Shown one piece after another: positions 10,701 through 25,700 of a stretch of 64,000 bases of DNA. The position numbers were made by a program, and so were the translations under genes. The stretch's first letter is position 1; each line of letters opens with the position of its first letter. The notes under the pieces were generated by a model. The model was not told the DNA's origin. It did not search any database and saw only the letters and a list, made by a program, of their open reading frames with translations. Location of the stretch: positions 59,774,883-59,838,882 of the forward strand of contig CM055097.1 in NCBI GenBank assembly GCA_029204225.1, in the 5' to 3' direction. The stretch is from Diphasiastrum complanatum. Taxonomy: Eukaryota; Streptophyta; Lycopodiopsida; Lycopodiales; Lycopodiaceae.

Positions 10701-13700
10701 TGGTAACAAAAGTGGACGAGTTGAAGTTGGCCTTAGCCAATTTTCAATCTCGTATGGAAGACTCATTCGCCGAACTTAGAAGTCTGATTCTGAGTTCCGC
10801 AAGGGGTAGTCTTCCTTCCACTTCTCAATAGCCCTCTCCTCGACTTCCATTAGCAGAGGGTGAGCCCATTCGGTCTCATCCCAATATTTTCAAAGATTTA
10901 AAACCTCCTACTTTTAATGGGGAAGAGAAGGACAAAAATGTAGATATTTTACACAACATTCATGCTCTTAAACATACCCCTGACCATTTGCAAGCAATCG
11001 CTTCGATTGCTTGCAAATTAGGGGTCTGTTTAAGAGCATGAATGTTCTTCCATTTGCTGAGAAAGGTGTGTAAAATATCTACATTTTTGTCCTTACCTTG
11101 GGCCCATGGCCTACAAGTGGTGGTTGAACCTCCAGGAGACCGGGCAGACCCCCTGGTCATGGAAGGCTTTTGAAGAGGGCTTCCTACGAGAGTTCCTACT
11201 TGAAAATGAGCTTGATAGAGCCTGGGAAGCCTAGGAGAAAACAACCATGGACAAATTCTTAACCCAGTACATCTCGCAGTATCGAGAAGCCATATTAAAG
11301 ATTAAAATATGGATGACTATCAAAAAGTCAAAGGGTTTGTCCGTGGGCTTCGAGATGAGTATAAAGTAGAGGTTTAGAGAAATTCGCCTACTTCCTTAGA
11401 GCAAGCTATAAGATTTTCCCAAGTCGATGATGCTTCGGTGGGCATGAAGAAGGCGAAATAGCAATCCTCTTCTGAGCAAGCTTCTCAAAAGGGTTTTCAA
11501 TTCAAAAGAAATTCTTGAAAAGAAAGAAAGAAGAAAAACCTAAAAACGATGCTCCTCAGAAACACCCATCACTCATTCATCCCTTGAAACCAGAAGATTT
11601 CGAAAAAGCCAAACAAGAACGTTTGTGCTTTGTGTGCATGGGAAAGGGACACACAGTCAGGCAGTGTCCCAAGGGGCCGTTTGTTAAAAAAGATAATAAC
11701 ACGTTCACCTTGTATAGACCATGAGCTTCCCAAATGACTCGGTAGTTACTGAGATAGCAGTGTTTCATGAAGAGCATGAACACTGTTGCCAATTGACCTC
11801 CTAGGGAGGCCCTCCAGCTTTGGGCCACATGATCTAGTACGTATGCATTGTAAAATTGGTAGAGTCATGGTTGATGATGGGGCAACCCATAATTTTGTTA
11901 ACTACACCCTAGTCAAGAAACTCAGACTTCCAGAGATACCTAGTCAGCATAGGTATATAGTTTCTTTGACCAAGGGTGAAGACAAGAAACTATGGTAAGT
12001 AGTTTAAGTCTTGATATTTAGGGGTATCAAATCAACTTTCAGATAATGCACCTGGATCGCACAGATCTTGTTCTCGGAAGAGATTGGCTCCACAGCTTAG
12101 GGCCTTTCCCCCAAAGAAATTATCAGGAGAACACCCTCATCTTTCAGCGTAATGGCAGGGAAATCCAGTTGTATGGGGAGCATGATGTCTTTAAGTGTGC
12201 AGCTCAAACTCCGTCAGCTTACCAGGGATAGCGAGCACCAAGTATTCTTATGTGACCTTTAGTTTGTTCCAGAAGTTTCTACTTTCAGCTCTTTACAGTC
12301 TCAGGTGAATAAACTAGAAACTTTATTGTCTGAATTTGAAGATTTACCGTATGGTTTACCACCTAGCAGAGATGTAGATCATGTTATAAACCTAGTACCT
12401 GGCACAACACCTATTTCCAAACCTCTGTAAATTCAGACCAATAGTTCACCATGGGCATCGCCAGTGCTTTTGTGTAGGTTACAGAGCCCTCAATGAGGTC
12501 ACAATTAAGAATAAGTACCCAATGCCTCGGCAGACGAGTTGTATGATCAACTTGACGGGGCTAAGTATTTCAGTAAAATAGACCTTAGATCAGGATATCA
12601 TTAGGTCCGTACAAAAGCGGAAGATGTCCCGAAAACAACTTTTAGGATTCGTCACGGTCATTATGAGTTTAAGGTGATGCCATTTGGGCTCACCAATGCT
12701 CCAGCTACCTTTATGACCCTGATGAACAGTGTCCTCAAACCATACTTAGGCAAGTTCGTAGTCGTATTTTTAGATGACATCCTTGTGTACAGCAAGTCAA
12801 GAAAGGAGCATCTAAAACACCTCAAAAAGGTGTTCCAGCTACTTAGGAAGCATAAGCTTTATGCTAAGAAGCTTAAGTGTGAATTCTCATTGAAGAAATA
12901 GCTTATTTGGGTCACATTACCTCAACAGATGGGATTAAGATGGACCCCAATAAGGTTAAGGACATAATCGGTTGGCCGAGACCTCAAAGTATTTCTGACC
13001 TACAAGTCTTTCTAGGCTTGTTGGGATATTACAGATGATTTGTCAAGTAATATGCTCAGATAGCAGTTCCTATGAAAAATCTTCTTAAGGGGAAGGGGAA
13101 GGAGTTCATATGGGAGTCTACACAACAGGAGAGCTTTGATGCTCTCAAAATAGCCATAGCTACTGCACTAGTTTTAAAACCCCAATCAGCCATTTTTGGT
13201 CGAAACCAATGCCAACGACTTTGCAGTTGGTGCTGTACTAACTCAGAATGGACAATTAGCTGCGTTCAAAAGTAAGAAACTCGAACCAGCAGAGATTAGG
13301 TATAGTGCCTATGAAACAGAGCTCTTTTCTATAGTACATGCCCTTAAGACTTGGAGGCATTCTTTGTATGGTGCCAACTTTGAGATCTTGATAGACCATG
13401 AAAGCCTTAGGTACCTCGGATCGTTGGGTTGAGTTAATGCAAGAGTTCGATATGTCTATCAGATGTAGACGAGGAAAGTTCAATACAGTAGTAGATGCCC
13501 TCAGTAGAATGCCTATGATAAACAAGTTGAGTTTTACTCAGATTCGCAGTGAGTTACTCGAGTCCTTGAGGGGGAAGTGTCAGCATGATGCTTCCTTCTC
13601 CACCATCTGGAGGTTAGTCCAGAGCAGACAGTTACAGACCCAATTCCCGGGGTTGGTGCTAGTTCATCCAAGCAAACCACATCTTCCGTTGAGGATGATG

Positions 13701-16700
13701 GGTCCGAGTATACGTCAGATGACGTTGAGGACTCAGAGTCTGTTTTACTAAAGCAAACCGTAGTGGCTGAGGGTCAATTTTCTCAACGATTTAGATGGAA
13801 ACAATATTCCATTCAGGATGAGTACTTGCTCTATAGAGATAGTGTACGTGTCCCCAGTTCAAAGGATTATAGGCAGCAAGTCCTATATGAGTGTCATGAC
13901 AGTCCTAGTGCGGGGGCACCCACTCATTCAAAAGACTTACGAGCTTCTTTGGAGGCAATTCTTCTGGCCTAGCATGAGAAAGGACGTCCTAGAAGTATGT
14001 GCTTAGTTGTCAGAAGTGTCAGGTTAATAAAGTAGAGCGTCTTAGGGCAGGAGGGTTCCTGCAGCCCTTAGATATACCAGCTGGTAAGTGGGAAAGTATT
14101 TCCATGGAATTCATAGTGAACCTGCCTAAGACCCAAAAGGGTCATGACGCTATTTGGGTCACATTTGATCGATTGACCAAAATGGCCCACTTTATTCTGA
14201 CCAAAACAACTGTCAGAGCTCCAGAGTTAGCAAGGTTGTTTATAGAAGGGCTATCTAAATTATACAGTCTTCCTTCCGGCATAGTCAGCAACTGGGACAA
14301 TAAGTTTGATGGAAATTTTGGTGTTCTAGTTCCCCCATTGGATTCCCAACAACTTTCACATGAGCCAGAGGAGATTCTCAGTAGCAGAAATAAGGGGTGC
14401 TCAAGGCCCTTAGCCCATTGTTAATGTGCCATGCTTGGAATATTCCATGTTCTAGTGTGGAATCAGTTCCAGTGTCATAATGACACTCAATCATCTGGAG
14501 TACATCGACGCATGGTGAGCTTTGAGATCACACGTGGCTTACCCATGCAAGAGGTGGGGGTACCACCCACATCCTTCTTGTGGCTACCAAGGGTTCTTAC
14601 ACTTTGCAACCATAGAAATTTCCCACAACCATTACATGTAGGAGAAAGGAGAGGGTGAACACAAAGGATATGTAGAGTTCTAGCACTCTCATGCTGCTAG
14701 TATGAGTACCCATGAGTTACGAATGCAACCACAGCTTATCTAGAGCTAAGCTATGAAAGCATCACATAAGCAAGACTTAACCCTAGAAAGCAGGAAAGAG
14801 AGATTAAGGAGACTAAAGAGAGAGATCAATATCATCAGCTGAGTAACAAATGACACGGATTCCCTACTTATAGCCTAGAGGAAGCCCTAAAAGGAAGCTT
14901 CTAGTGGTAAGGACCCAACTGGGAGGGATAATAGTGCGCCCTCCAAGAAGGCCCCCCCCCCACTCTCCAGTAATATGTCCAAATGTCCAAATAATGAATA
15001 ATAAGGCCCAAGGCCAACCATATAGTCTAAGTGTCAACAATGAAGGGCCCAAGTCCTGCTTATGCATAAAGTAAAGTAAATGTAAATGGACGTGGCGAAT
15101 GTAATGAGCCGAGTCCACAAAAATAAGACCCAACTACCGAAAAGCCCTGGTGGATCAACAACTAGAACAACATCTGATGTAGCGGAATCAACAAGTGCAG
15201 CAAGAGCACGAGCCTGATCCGCAAGTGATGGTGTATGATAAAAGACATCAATAGGCTCCCATGTGGCCTCCTCAACATGACGACCATCCCACTGGACCAA
15301 AAACTGAATCTGCCGGCGGCGTCGACTATGATATAGATGAACCTGTAATATAGCAGCAGTTAAAAATGGAAACAACTTGGGAGCAGTAGGAAACTCAACA
15401 TCACAAGGAGCATCATCCTCAATAGTAGCACGTAGTAAACTGACATGGAATACATCACAGGCACGTGTGGAAGTAAGAAGCTGTAAGCGATATGTAACTG
15501 GACTAAGAACCTCCAAAATGCGATAAGGCCCATAATAACGTGGTGCAAGCTTCTCAGTAGAAGCATGGCCTTGGAGAAAATGATGACGTGCAAACCGTAG
15601 GCGTAGATAAACCATATCTCCAAGTTGAAACTCAACATGGTGGTAGTGACGATCAACTGAGGTCTGATAACGTTGCTGAACATGCTATAATTGAGAACTG
15701 GCTCGGGTAATAAGCTCACGGGCCCCTGATAGAAAGGATGCAAGTGTCACAGGTGTATCCTCAGGAGGAAGAGGAATGCCAGGTAAAAGAGGTGCATAGC
15801 CATGAGATAATAAAAATGGTGAGACGCTTGGGCTGGTACTAACAGAGCTATTATAGTTATACTCTGCTAAACATAGATGTTGATCCCAATCCTTCCCAGA
15901 AGGAGTAACAAAATGGCGTAAATAATCCTCAAAGATCCTGTTAAGGGCCTCAGACTGCCCATCAGAAGTAGAGTGATAAGCAGAACCCATAAAAAGCTAT
16001 ACATCCAAGATACGCATAAGCTCTGTCCAAAATATGGATGTAAACTTACTATCCCGATCAGAAAGGATAGTACGAGGAAACCCATGTAGACGGAAAATCT
16101 TTGATAGGAACAAACATGCACGCTTCTCTACTGCGATAGTACTGCGAACTGGTATAAAATGTGCCTGTTTCGAGAACCTGTGAACTACCACCATACATGA
16201 ATCGTGACCACGTTGGGTATGGGGAAGGCCAAGGATAATTTAGTCCATAGATATATCAGTCCACTGGCGATGAGGAATAGGCCAACTCTGGAGCAAACCA
16301 GCAGACTTGCACGGGAGTACTTATTACAAACACAGAAAGAGCATGTACGAATAAGTACAGCAAGCTCAGATCGAAGAGAGGGCCAATAGAAATGGTCCTT
16401 GAGACGAGCATAAGACTTCTGAAAACCAAAGTGACTCCCAACAGGGGACGAATGAGCATCCGACAACAATTGGGAACGGATACCCTAGGAATCAGGAATA
16501 CAAAGCGAACCATAACGATAAAGACGGTGGTCGACAATGGAGTAAACCTGATGAGGATGGGACGAAACAGGTGGGGCAGAACTATAATCATCACGAAAAT
16601 CAGAACATGTAAGGTATGTGGCAGGTAGATCATCAAACCATGTAGGAACAGTAGCAACAAGTGTATTCAACAAAGCTGGAAGACGAGACAATGCATCAAC

Positions 16701-19700
16701 AACAGTGTTAGCACGACCAGGACGATACAATATAGAAACATCAAAAGACTGTAAAACTGCAACCAACGAAACTGACGATCATTAAGATCACGCTGAGAAA
16801 AGAGATAACGTAAAGACTGGTGATCAGTAACAATGTCAAACGGAACTTGATAAAGATAATGGCGCTACTTCTTAAGAGCATAGATAATAGCAAGAAGCTC
16901 TTTCTCATGCACGGAATAACGTTGCTCATAAGAGCGAAGACGACACGACTCATAAGCAATAATGCACTGTGACTGGCGAAGCAAAGCACCCAAACCAACA
17001 TCACTAGCATCAGTCTCAACAATAAACTTCTGAGCAAACTGGGGTAAACACATAACGGCAGCAACTACAGCACGATGAAGAGTATCAAACACTGACTGAC
17101 AATCAGAAGTCCACAGAAGAGTACAAGACTTCTTCAAAAGTGCATGAAGAGGAGCTGCAATAGTGGCAAAATGAGGAACGGGACGACGAAGGTGGTGGAT
17201 AACCCAAGGAACATACGAAAATGATGAACATTAGTCGGAATAGGCCAATCCTGGATGGCCTGAACCTTATGAGGGTCCAAACGAATGTGCCCATCACAAA
17301 CAAGAAAACCAAGAAACTCGATCTCAGCAACAACAAAAGAACATTTAGACAACTTAGCAAATAACTGGTGATGTACAAGTAACTGAAAAACAGAGGAAAG
17401 GTGGGAAACATGCTCAACAAGAGACTGGCTAAAAATAAGAATACAAAATAAACCAAGACACAATGACCAAGAAGTGTCGCGAAAGCGAAACTTTCTTTGT
17501 CTTTTTCTTTTTTGTTTTTGTTTTCGTATTCGCAAGCGAGTTTGTGTCTTTGAATTTTCTTTTGCGCCGAAGCTTTACAAGAACCTAGACACGCGACTGC
17601 ACATTACAGAACACATTCCATTCTAGCAATCAAGACAAACGACGCAAGACAAGGAGTTGCACGAAAATAGAGCAACTGTATTATCAGTTTGATTTTTAGA
17701 GCAAGATCATTAGTGTCTCGCACGTTGGCGGAATGACACTCTGCTCTTTCCTGTGTTCTGCTCGTTGGCAGACTTTCATGCACAGCTCTAGCATTTTTCT
17801 TTTCTGCTCTACTCGCTACGTCTCTCTCTGTCTCTTACAGATATATCTATCTATTCTCTTCTCTCTTTTATTGATCCAGAAAGGATAGTTTATATCTCCA
17901 TAGTGTGGAGTTTACAAGATAGCTAAACGCAGAATCACAAGACTTGTTAACGCTAATCAACTAATCAGTTACTCTCCGTCGTTGCCACTCGTTTCAGCTG
18001 GGCGTGAAGTCTACGACTCCAAGCTCGTTGAGCTGCCAGCTGGCAGCGCGAAAGATTCCCCTTCGTTTGTTTCGTTTCCTCCGTTTGCTTTCGTTCTTTT
18101 CGTTTCTTTCGTAACCTTTCGCTTTGCGTCCCTTTGCGGTTGCGGTCCTGGAGGTATGTTTACGATTCACGAATGATTCGCGAATCGTTCGTTTTTCGAG
18201 TCAAGGGACGTTGACTCGCGAATTGTTCTCGTTCGACCTTCGCTTCTTGTTCGTGCTGCGGCAAAGTTGCAGGAGTTCACCATTTCTGACACTCCCTGTT
18301 GAACCTTGCAGCTATGCACGTTTAATCCAATTGCCTTTCTTTGCTTGGCAAAGAGTGGCTTGTCGAGCGGCTTCGTGAGCTTGGCTCCAGCTATCATTGG
18401 TGTGGCCTTCTCTTTGCAGTCCATCATGTGGTACTGCTTTCTGGCATATTCTGACTGACTCAAGTGCATTTCGCCCTTTGTTCGATCTCTTCTGATCTCC
18501 AGCCCGAGGCTTTTGTTGCTTCTCCAAGATCTGTGATTTCGTAACTTTCAGAAATTTGACTCTTCGTGTCTTTGATCAGCATCAAGGAATTTCCTATCAT
18601 TAGTGAATCATCCACGAAAATGGTCAGTATCACAAAATCTTTTCCTACTCTTTTTATGTAGACATTGCAGTCTGGTTGTGTAGGATTGAAGTCTAGAGAC
18701 TTCAGAAGACCCACGAGCTTCTTGTACCAAGATCGTGATGCCTGTTTTAGACCATAGATGCATCTTTGCAAACGACAGACATATTGTCGATTGTCGGGGT
18801 CTTCAAAACCTTCAGGCTGCTTCATGAAGATTTCCTCCTCTAGATCTCCGTGGAGAAAGGCTGTTTTCACATCAATCTGGTGAATTTCCAGATTGTGCTG
18901 TGTGGCGTATGCAAGGAGTAGCCTTATGCTTGTCATCTTGACCATCGGTGAATATGTGTCGAAATAATCAACACCATATCTCTGCGTGTAGCCCTTCGCG
19001 ACAAGCCTTGCTTTGTAGCGGCCAATGGTGTCATCTTTTTCTTGTACACCCACTTGTAGTCGACTATTTTCCTGTTTTCTGGCAGTGGCTCCAATGTCCA
19101 TGCCTCGTTTCGCCTCATCGACTCGATCTCCTCTGACATTGCCTGCTTCCAGAATTCTCCCTCTGGACTCTGGATAGCTTCTTGATACGTTGCTGGCTCT
19201 TTTGTGAAGCTGCAGTATTTAAACTGCGTGTCTTCGCTCCATTGAAGATTGTCAGAGTAGCGGTCTGGAGGTTTTCTTTGTCTTGTTGACCTTCTAGGCT
19301 CGTTTCGTCGCTGCTCAAACGTTTCTTGTTCGTGGGGTTGATCTTCTTCTTCCTGCAGCTCTGGAGTTTGGGGCTCTACATTCTGATTTGATGTCTGTCC
19401 TCAATCTCCCTCTTGAATGGGCAGCAGGGTGAAGATCTCATGGCCTCTTTCGTCTTTTAGTCCATGAAATGTGGACTCATCGAACTTCACATGACTATGT
19501 CTTTTCTGCTCATGTCATACAGGCTCCGCATGTTCAGATGATACATTCTCCTATGCCAGAGCTGATCTTCATTTGCTGTAATATGCTATCAGAGTTGCTG
19601 ATTATCTTGGCCTGGTAGAGGTTTCCTTCTCTGCATCCGACCGTCAGCAACTTGTTTGTCGTTTTCTCGATCATGCGGCATGTATTGCCATCGAACAAAA

Positions 19701-22700
19701 CTCGAATGCCAAGATCTGCCATCTTGGAGACTGATAGCAGATCTTTTCTGAGTGAGGGCACATAGAGTGCTCCTGGCAGCTTTGCTTGGCCTGACAATGT
19801 TCGCAACTTTGACATCGTAGTCGTGTTCAGTGTAGCTGGTTGAAGCTTCATCGAGTATCGTGAACGCTTCGTCACCTCTATCTGCATCTTTGGATGACTC
19901 TGCAACATTTGCCTTTTCAGCTTTGTTTTTCTTTTTGGGTTGAATCTGCAATCGTATGCAGAATGCCCTTTCTTCTTGCAGTGCATGCAAAGTATTGCTG
20001 GATTAAACCAACATTTGTTGGCCGTATGGCTTGGTTTGTGGTAGTGATCGCAGGAAGAAGATTGTTGATTCGAGGACTTCGTCTTGGCTTGTTCTTGTTC
20101 TTCTTCTTTCCTTTCGTGAAGAGAGCCTTCTCTTGATCACTGCTTCCCTCTCCTTTGTCTCTCATCAGTCTCTCATTAGCGACAAGACTGACTGCTTTGT
20201 CGAACGTCATATCTGGTAAACTTAGTATGAGCATTCTCAGCAGCTGATAGGACGTTGGTAGAGATTTCATGAAGTACATCAGCTGCTGTGGTGCTAGGAC
20301 CTGGTGCTCCTGTCCTGATGCAGCGAGCTGAGCGAAGATCGTTCTGATCTTCTCAACGTGCTGATCTAATTGGTTGCCATCCCATCGTATGGATTGCAGC
20401 TGATTGTGAAGGTGCATGACTGAAGCTGTAGTCCTCACTTCATACTTCTGCTTTAATCTTTCCCACGCTGCATGGCTGCTTTCGTAGTCTTCAATCTGCA
20501 TGAGTAGATCTTCATTTATGGATGAAACGATGATCGCCATTGCGCGCTCATCTTTTCTGATCCATTCAGCTCTCCTCGGGTCTCCCTCTGGAGGCTGCAC
20601 CTCTGAGAGTTTGGTCACCGACCAGATGCCTTCGCCCTTCAGAAGCGTTTTAGATTCTGTAATTTGCGCCATCAAGACTGATTGCTACTCTTGTCTGGAT
20701 TGTTGTAGCCATATTGTGTTGTCTGGAAGAATCACTGTTGGGATATCAGTAGTGATAACCTGTGTGCTCTGATACCATGTCGCGAAAGCGAAACTTTCTT
20801 TGGCTTTTTCTTTTTCTTTTTCGTTTTTGTATTCGCGAACGATTTTGTCTCTTTGAATTTTCTTTTGCGCGGAAGCTTTACAGGAACCTAGACACGCGAC
20901 TGCACATCACAGAACACATTCCATTCTAGCAATCAAGACAAACGACGCAAGACAAGGAGATGCACAAAAATAGAGCAACTGTATTATCAGTTTGATTTCC
21001 GAATTTTGAAATGAAATTCCTGCATCAACTCGGCCCACCGAGCTTGGCGGCCTACAAATTTGGCTGAGTGCAAAATACATTAAAGTATAATGATTTGTGT
21101 ACACAAAAACTCGGTGCCATATAAATAATGTCTCCACACCTTGAGCGCATGTACTCACATACAGTTCTTGCTCTTGTGCGAGTATACCATCTTGGCTCAA
21201 CACTGAACCTACGACAATGCCACTTGCATCCGTCTCTAGGTCAAACGGTTTTTGGGTATCAACAAACTTGAGAATTGGAGCCGTGGCCAGCACCTCCATC
21301 AAGTTCTCTAACCTGTGCTGAGCTTCAACAAAATCAAGCTAGAAATTGCAGTTATTGAAACAGACTCAGGAAAGGAAAATATGAAAATTTTCAGCTTATT
21401 CACAATTTAGAACTGAAAGAGAAAAACACAACTGGAAAGTAATAAAACTCTGGGAAAAACACAAAGCCAAGGACAGGTAGTACTTTGCTTGCGTCCTACG
21501 CTGGTACAAAAGTCGGCAAAAACTTTTCTGGGGCAGGAAAAAACAGGAAAAAAGCGGGCTGTTTGACGTCTAATTTCTTCCAAACGGCAAAAGCTTTTCA
21601 TGAACGGTCAATTGGTAGTAGGTCGCCCTCCTACTAGGCCCAATCTGAACCCTTAACAGCAAAAACCGGAGAAAAATCGGAGAAGTTATGCCCAATCCAA
21701 AAATCTGACCTGTTTTTTGCTTGAAAACCGACTTTTTGGTGAAACAGAGGCAAATCTGATCAAAACCGGCATATGATGGCTCTATAGGATCACTATGGAT
21801 GCTAGGAACATGCTCCCAAAATCTGATCAGGATCTGAGAAGGTTCCGGAGAGTTATGAGCAAAAAACCTTCCGGAAAAATGCGCTGGCCCTCCAAAACTT
21901 TGAAATTTTCTGAAATCTCAGAATTTGCAGCGTGAATCCCTACTGATCTACAGCGACTGCCCACTAGAAATGATCTGAGACAGATCTCCCTCAAATCTGA
22001 GCACTATAGACCAAGTTATGGTGAAAGGCCAAGCTTTTTCTCACTTTCTCTCTCTAGAACGGACGTTTCTCTCTCTAGAACGAGGCTCTGATACCAATTG
22101 TCACAAGCCAGTCTCTCCAAGCTCGTGAATCCTAGAAGCCGCTGTGTAGAATGAACCTCCCAACCACAGGCACCCCCTCTTTGAGTCCTTCTACCTGCTA
22201 TTCCCATCAGCTGGCACATGGCATCCACCTGTGGGTGATCAGTCCATATGGCATGCATGGCCCCTGTGACCTGTGAATACTGAGTGACTCTTAGGGTACC
22301 ACCCCCGTGCCCCACCAAAGACCTGTGACCCTCTTGGTCACCCCGACTACTTGCCGGCCAGCATCTCGTCACTGATGGCTAGGGTCCCGACGGTCAAGAC
22401 ACACCGCATCTCTAACTTGTCAGGCGGCTACACTGGGTCACTGCTCGTGACGCACCGGTCCCAACTTGGGACATATGTCCTCCTCGGTCACCGGCCCTTG
22501 CCAATACTTGGCCTCAGGCCCTTTGGTAACCGGCCGTGCCGAGGTCATGATAGAGTCGTAATTGGACTCTAACAGACAGGCTAACCAAGGTGGCATAGTT
22601 TACTCCAACAAAGTCTTTCAAGGCTTGTGAGCTTGCTCAACTATTTGTTCAAGTTGTTTGGATTGTCGAATGATATTGTTGGTGATCATGATTCCAAGTT

Positions 22701-25700
22701 CACTGGCAAATTTTGGCAATCGGTCTCGGAGAGACCGGAAATTACTCTTAGTCTTTTGTCTTTCGATCGCTCTAAGTCCGGTCGTCAAACTGAACATACC
22801 AACCAGTTGACGAAAGATATGCTTTGGGCATATGTTTTTAGATAACAATCTGATTGGAATATGTACCTTCAAATGTTAAGTTTCCGTACAGTAGTTCGAA
22901 GCATTCTGCCATCAAATTTAGTCCTTTCATGTTGATGTTTGGCTTTTAGTTGCATTCACTAGTATCCATCATACTCAAAAGGTCTTAAGGTGCAAGTTGC
23001 AATTGATTTTTTGCTAGATATGCAAGAAATGTTGCAAGTGGCCAAGAAATTGGCTTAGGATCGAGTGCATGTATAAGCTTACCAGAATCGCTCTTCTCGA
23101 GAGTTTGAGGTCGGAGATTAGGTATATCTCAAAATTCGGAAAGATTCTAAGAAACTACAAATGGGAAAATGTTCAAAGTTGTCTTCTAGATATAGCGGCT
23201 CTTATGATAATGAGATTGTAAAGAAACTCAATTCATTCTCTAATCGACCGCATCTTCTGCTTGGAACTAATGTATATCATGTATTCCACGTAAGTTGCTT
23301 GAAAGAGCGACTTGGTGGAAAGGACGACCCTATTCTAGAAGGTGAAATAGTACAGTTGGAGGATTTATGGCGTACGTACCCATGGAACCTAAATAGGTCA
23401 TGGATATGCGATGACATCAATTGAGAAATCGTTTGCTCTTTGAACATCTGATTCGGTGGAAGGATAAATCATATGATGAGGACACTTGAAAAAAGGAAGA
23501 TGATCTTAGGCCAAGATTCCTAGGATTCCTACCTTAAGAAGGAAGTTTTAAAGGGGCAGGGAATGTTATGTACCATAACAATATGACTTTGAGGCTTGTG
23601 GTGGGACCCACCTGTACTATGTATATAGATGTGGGAGAACCTAGTGTTATCCATCAATATACCTAGGAGTGGGTGGATGGTATGAGCATGTTGTAGCTAG
23701 GATGTATCTCTAGCCATAGACATGAGTGCCAGTGAGAGCTGAGTATGATCGCTAGTAGTATAAGATGCTGGTTATCGTAGGGGCCTTGATCAAGCCAGTT
23801 GTGTTAACAATTCTGACACATGCGAGTGAGGGGGCATTGGCTCTATGGATGGGTGGTAACAAAGTGTTCGTTGTTAGTTGCACCTTATGAAGATCGTTCT
23901 AGTACTTTATAACAACGAGATTGGAAGCTTTAGTTCAGTGGTTGGTTAAATTGCCATACTATCTAGTTCATTAATTCTAACATTTCTTGTCCAACAAATC
24001 AAGTTGTTTAAGCTAGTAAAGATTAAAAAAAATAGATGTTAATCAATTGTCTTCTAGGCCAAAGAAATATTGTTCCATTGAGTTCTCCCAAGAACCTCAC
24101 AGAAAAAAATTGGAAGATGCCAAATGTTCGAACTATTTAAGGTACATGTAGGCTCTTGAAGCCTCCTTGCTCAAGTAGAAGGTCAATACCTTGCTTAATT
24201 TTTTGGTTGAACCTTGAGTTATTGATCAAGTTCCCATTTTTGGGCTTGCTATGGACGTCTGGTCCATCTAGCACTAATATTGGTGCCTCACAATATATTG
24301 ATGCCTCGTAACTTGCCATTTTATTTATTATGTTGGCCATAGGCCCTTTGATTCATGTATAGGCTCAAGGATTAGGCCTATTGGCCCCAATACATTGTGA
24401 AATTTGCTTTCTTATGGCTAGTTCTTGAGGATTTTCAATCCCGATTGCTGATTTTCTATAGGGGAAGTTTGCGCAAAGCCTGGATTTTATTGTGGGTCAA
24501 ATCCATTCAGTTCTTACAAAACAATAGGCTGTCAAGTTTTGTCAATGTTTTTATGCATCAATTTTTGCTTGTAGGTTTGAGAAAACTTTTTATTTTACTA
24601 TTTCTGCAATATTGCTAATATGAGCATAGAAGCTTGAGCTCTTGCTTATTTCCAAGCCTTCTTGTAACATCAATCAAGTACGAATAGCTTTGGAGAGTCT
24701 AGTCGGATTCATTGAGGTTAAATGCTGCTTCACTGAAGTGGATGTTATAGAAACCATGTTTGAGCAAACTCTGGAACAATTGAAGTTAGGCTAATGTGGC
24801 AATGAGCCTGAAAGGTTTAGTGGAACTGTCATGGTGGCTATGGATCTACCATGAAAGTGAAAGGGAGGTGGAACTTGCTGCCAAGAAGCCAACGTAGCCT
24901 TCTATCAAAGATTTGAAGCTGCCTAAATATTCAAGTGGAATCATAGTGCGACCACTGATTTAGTGGAAAACTGGTTGCATAAGAATCTGTGCAGCTTCGG
25001 TGGAGGAAAGTAAAGGACCATCTCATTTCTACCTCATGGGAGGAGTTTAGATAGATGTTCTTTCAAAATCATGTGCCATTGGATCTCACATAGCATTGTG
25101 AATTTACCTATGGTGAAAAAGTTGAATGTCATGTCAGCACATAACCATCCCAATACTAGGATATAGTTGAGATGGCTGATGGAAAGGATGTAGAAGTTGG
25201 GGATATGACGGTTGTGAGCATTCTATAAACTATTCAAGGTTATACAAAAGAAGCACTCGGCCCCATTTTACTTCTAAGCCTTCCTTGTCAAGAGGTTCTT
25301 GTTGCTTGCATATGCATGAGAGACTATTGAAATCTGAAGCACTCTACATTCCACTTTTTGAAGCTTCTTTGTGTCAATTGTTTTTTTCATTTGAATAGTA
25401 GTTACATTCTCAAGTCTCCCCTTTCCAATTGAGAAAATAGACTACTACATGCAAATGTATATGCCAATCTTCAATCTTACAAAGTCCATTCACAAAGTAT
25501 TAGAGAACTAACTCCAGCATGAGCAAAACTTTATGACATATCTACTCGCTTTGTCGATGCCCAAGATTAGGTGTAGGTCGCATGCGAAAACATACATCCA
25601 AATTAGATTCCATACATTTGCACAAAGACCAATGTGTTGAATTTCTATCATTTTTCTGTAGGTGAAGGGAAATCAAATGCTTCCTCATAAAAGAATAAGG

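Larger units (their letters stand above)
10190..14344 (+). mobile_element. Ty3/gypsy relic (gag to integrase), + strand
   Basis: The leader, which continues across the 818-bp insertion, is followed by a gag-like ATG at 10586, a zinc knuckle, protease, RT, RNase H and an integrase broken off before the third catalytic residue. All frames contain stops and frameshifts. Neither LTR could be assigned. It lies in intron 1 of gene 1 in the same orientation. Confidence 0.82.
14715..17474 (-). mobile_element. Decayed chromovirus (Ty3/gypsy), truncated by a copia insertion
   Basis: On the - strand: end of RT (from 17474), RNase H, integrase, chromodomain and a 3' LTR at 14715-15118. It is a close but older relative of the intact-length chromovirus at 28748-34914. 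The RT catalytic box is damaged: where the younger element encodes YFDD, a small deletion removes the DD codons (near 17440). The element stops exactly where the copia LTR begins at 17475, and its 5' half is not found on the other side. Many frameshifts and stops. Confidence 0.87.
17475..21001 (-). mobile_element. Ty1/copia deletion derivative with one complete and one truncated LTR
   Basis: The 3' LTR lies at 17475-18291, degenerate gag-pol at 18300-20675, the tRNA primer site at 20766-20777, and the 5' LTR starts at 20778 but breaks off near 21001 after about 220 bp. Gag, a short preintegrase segment and RT remain; nearly all of the integrase and the RNase H are missing. It inserted into the chromovirus RT (junction 17474/17475), but no chromovirus sequence follows on the right, so a later deletion removed the distal LTR and flank. 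Confidence 0.85.
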
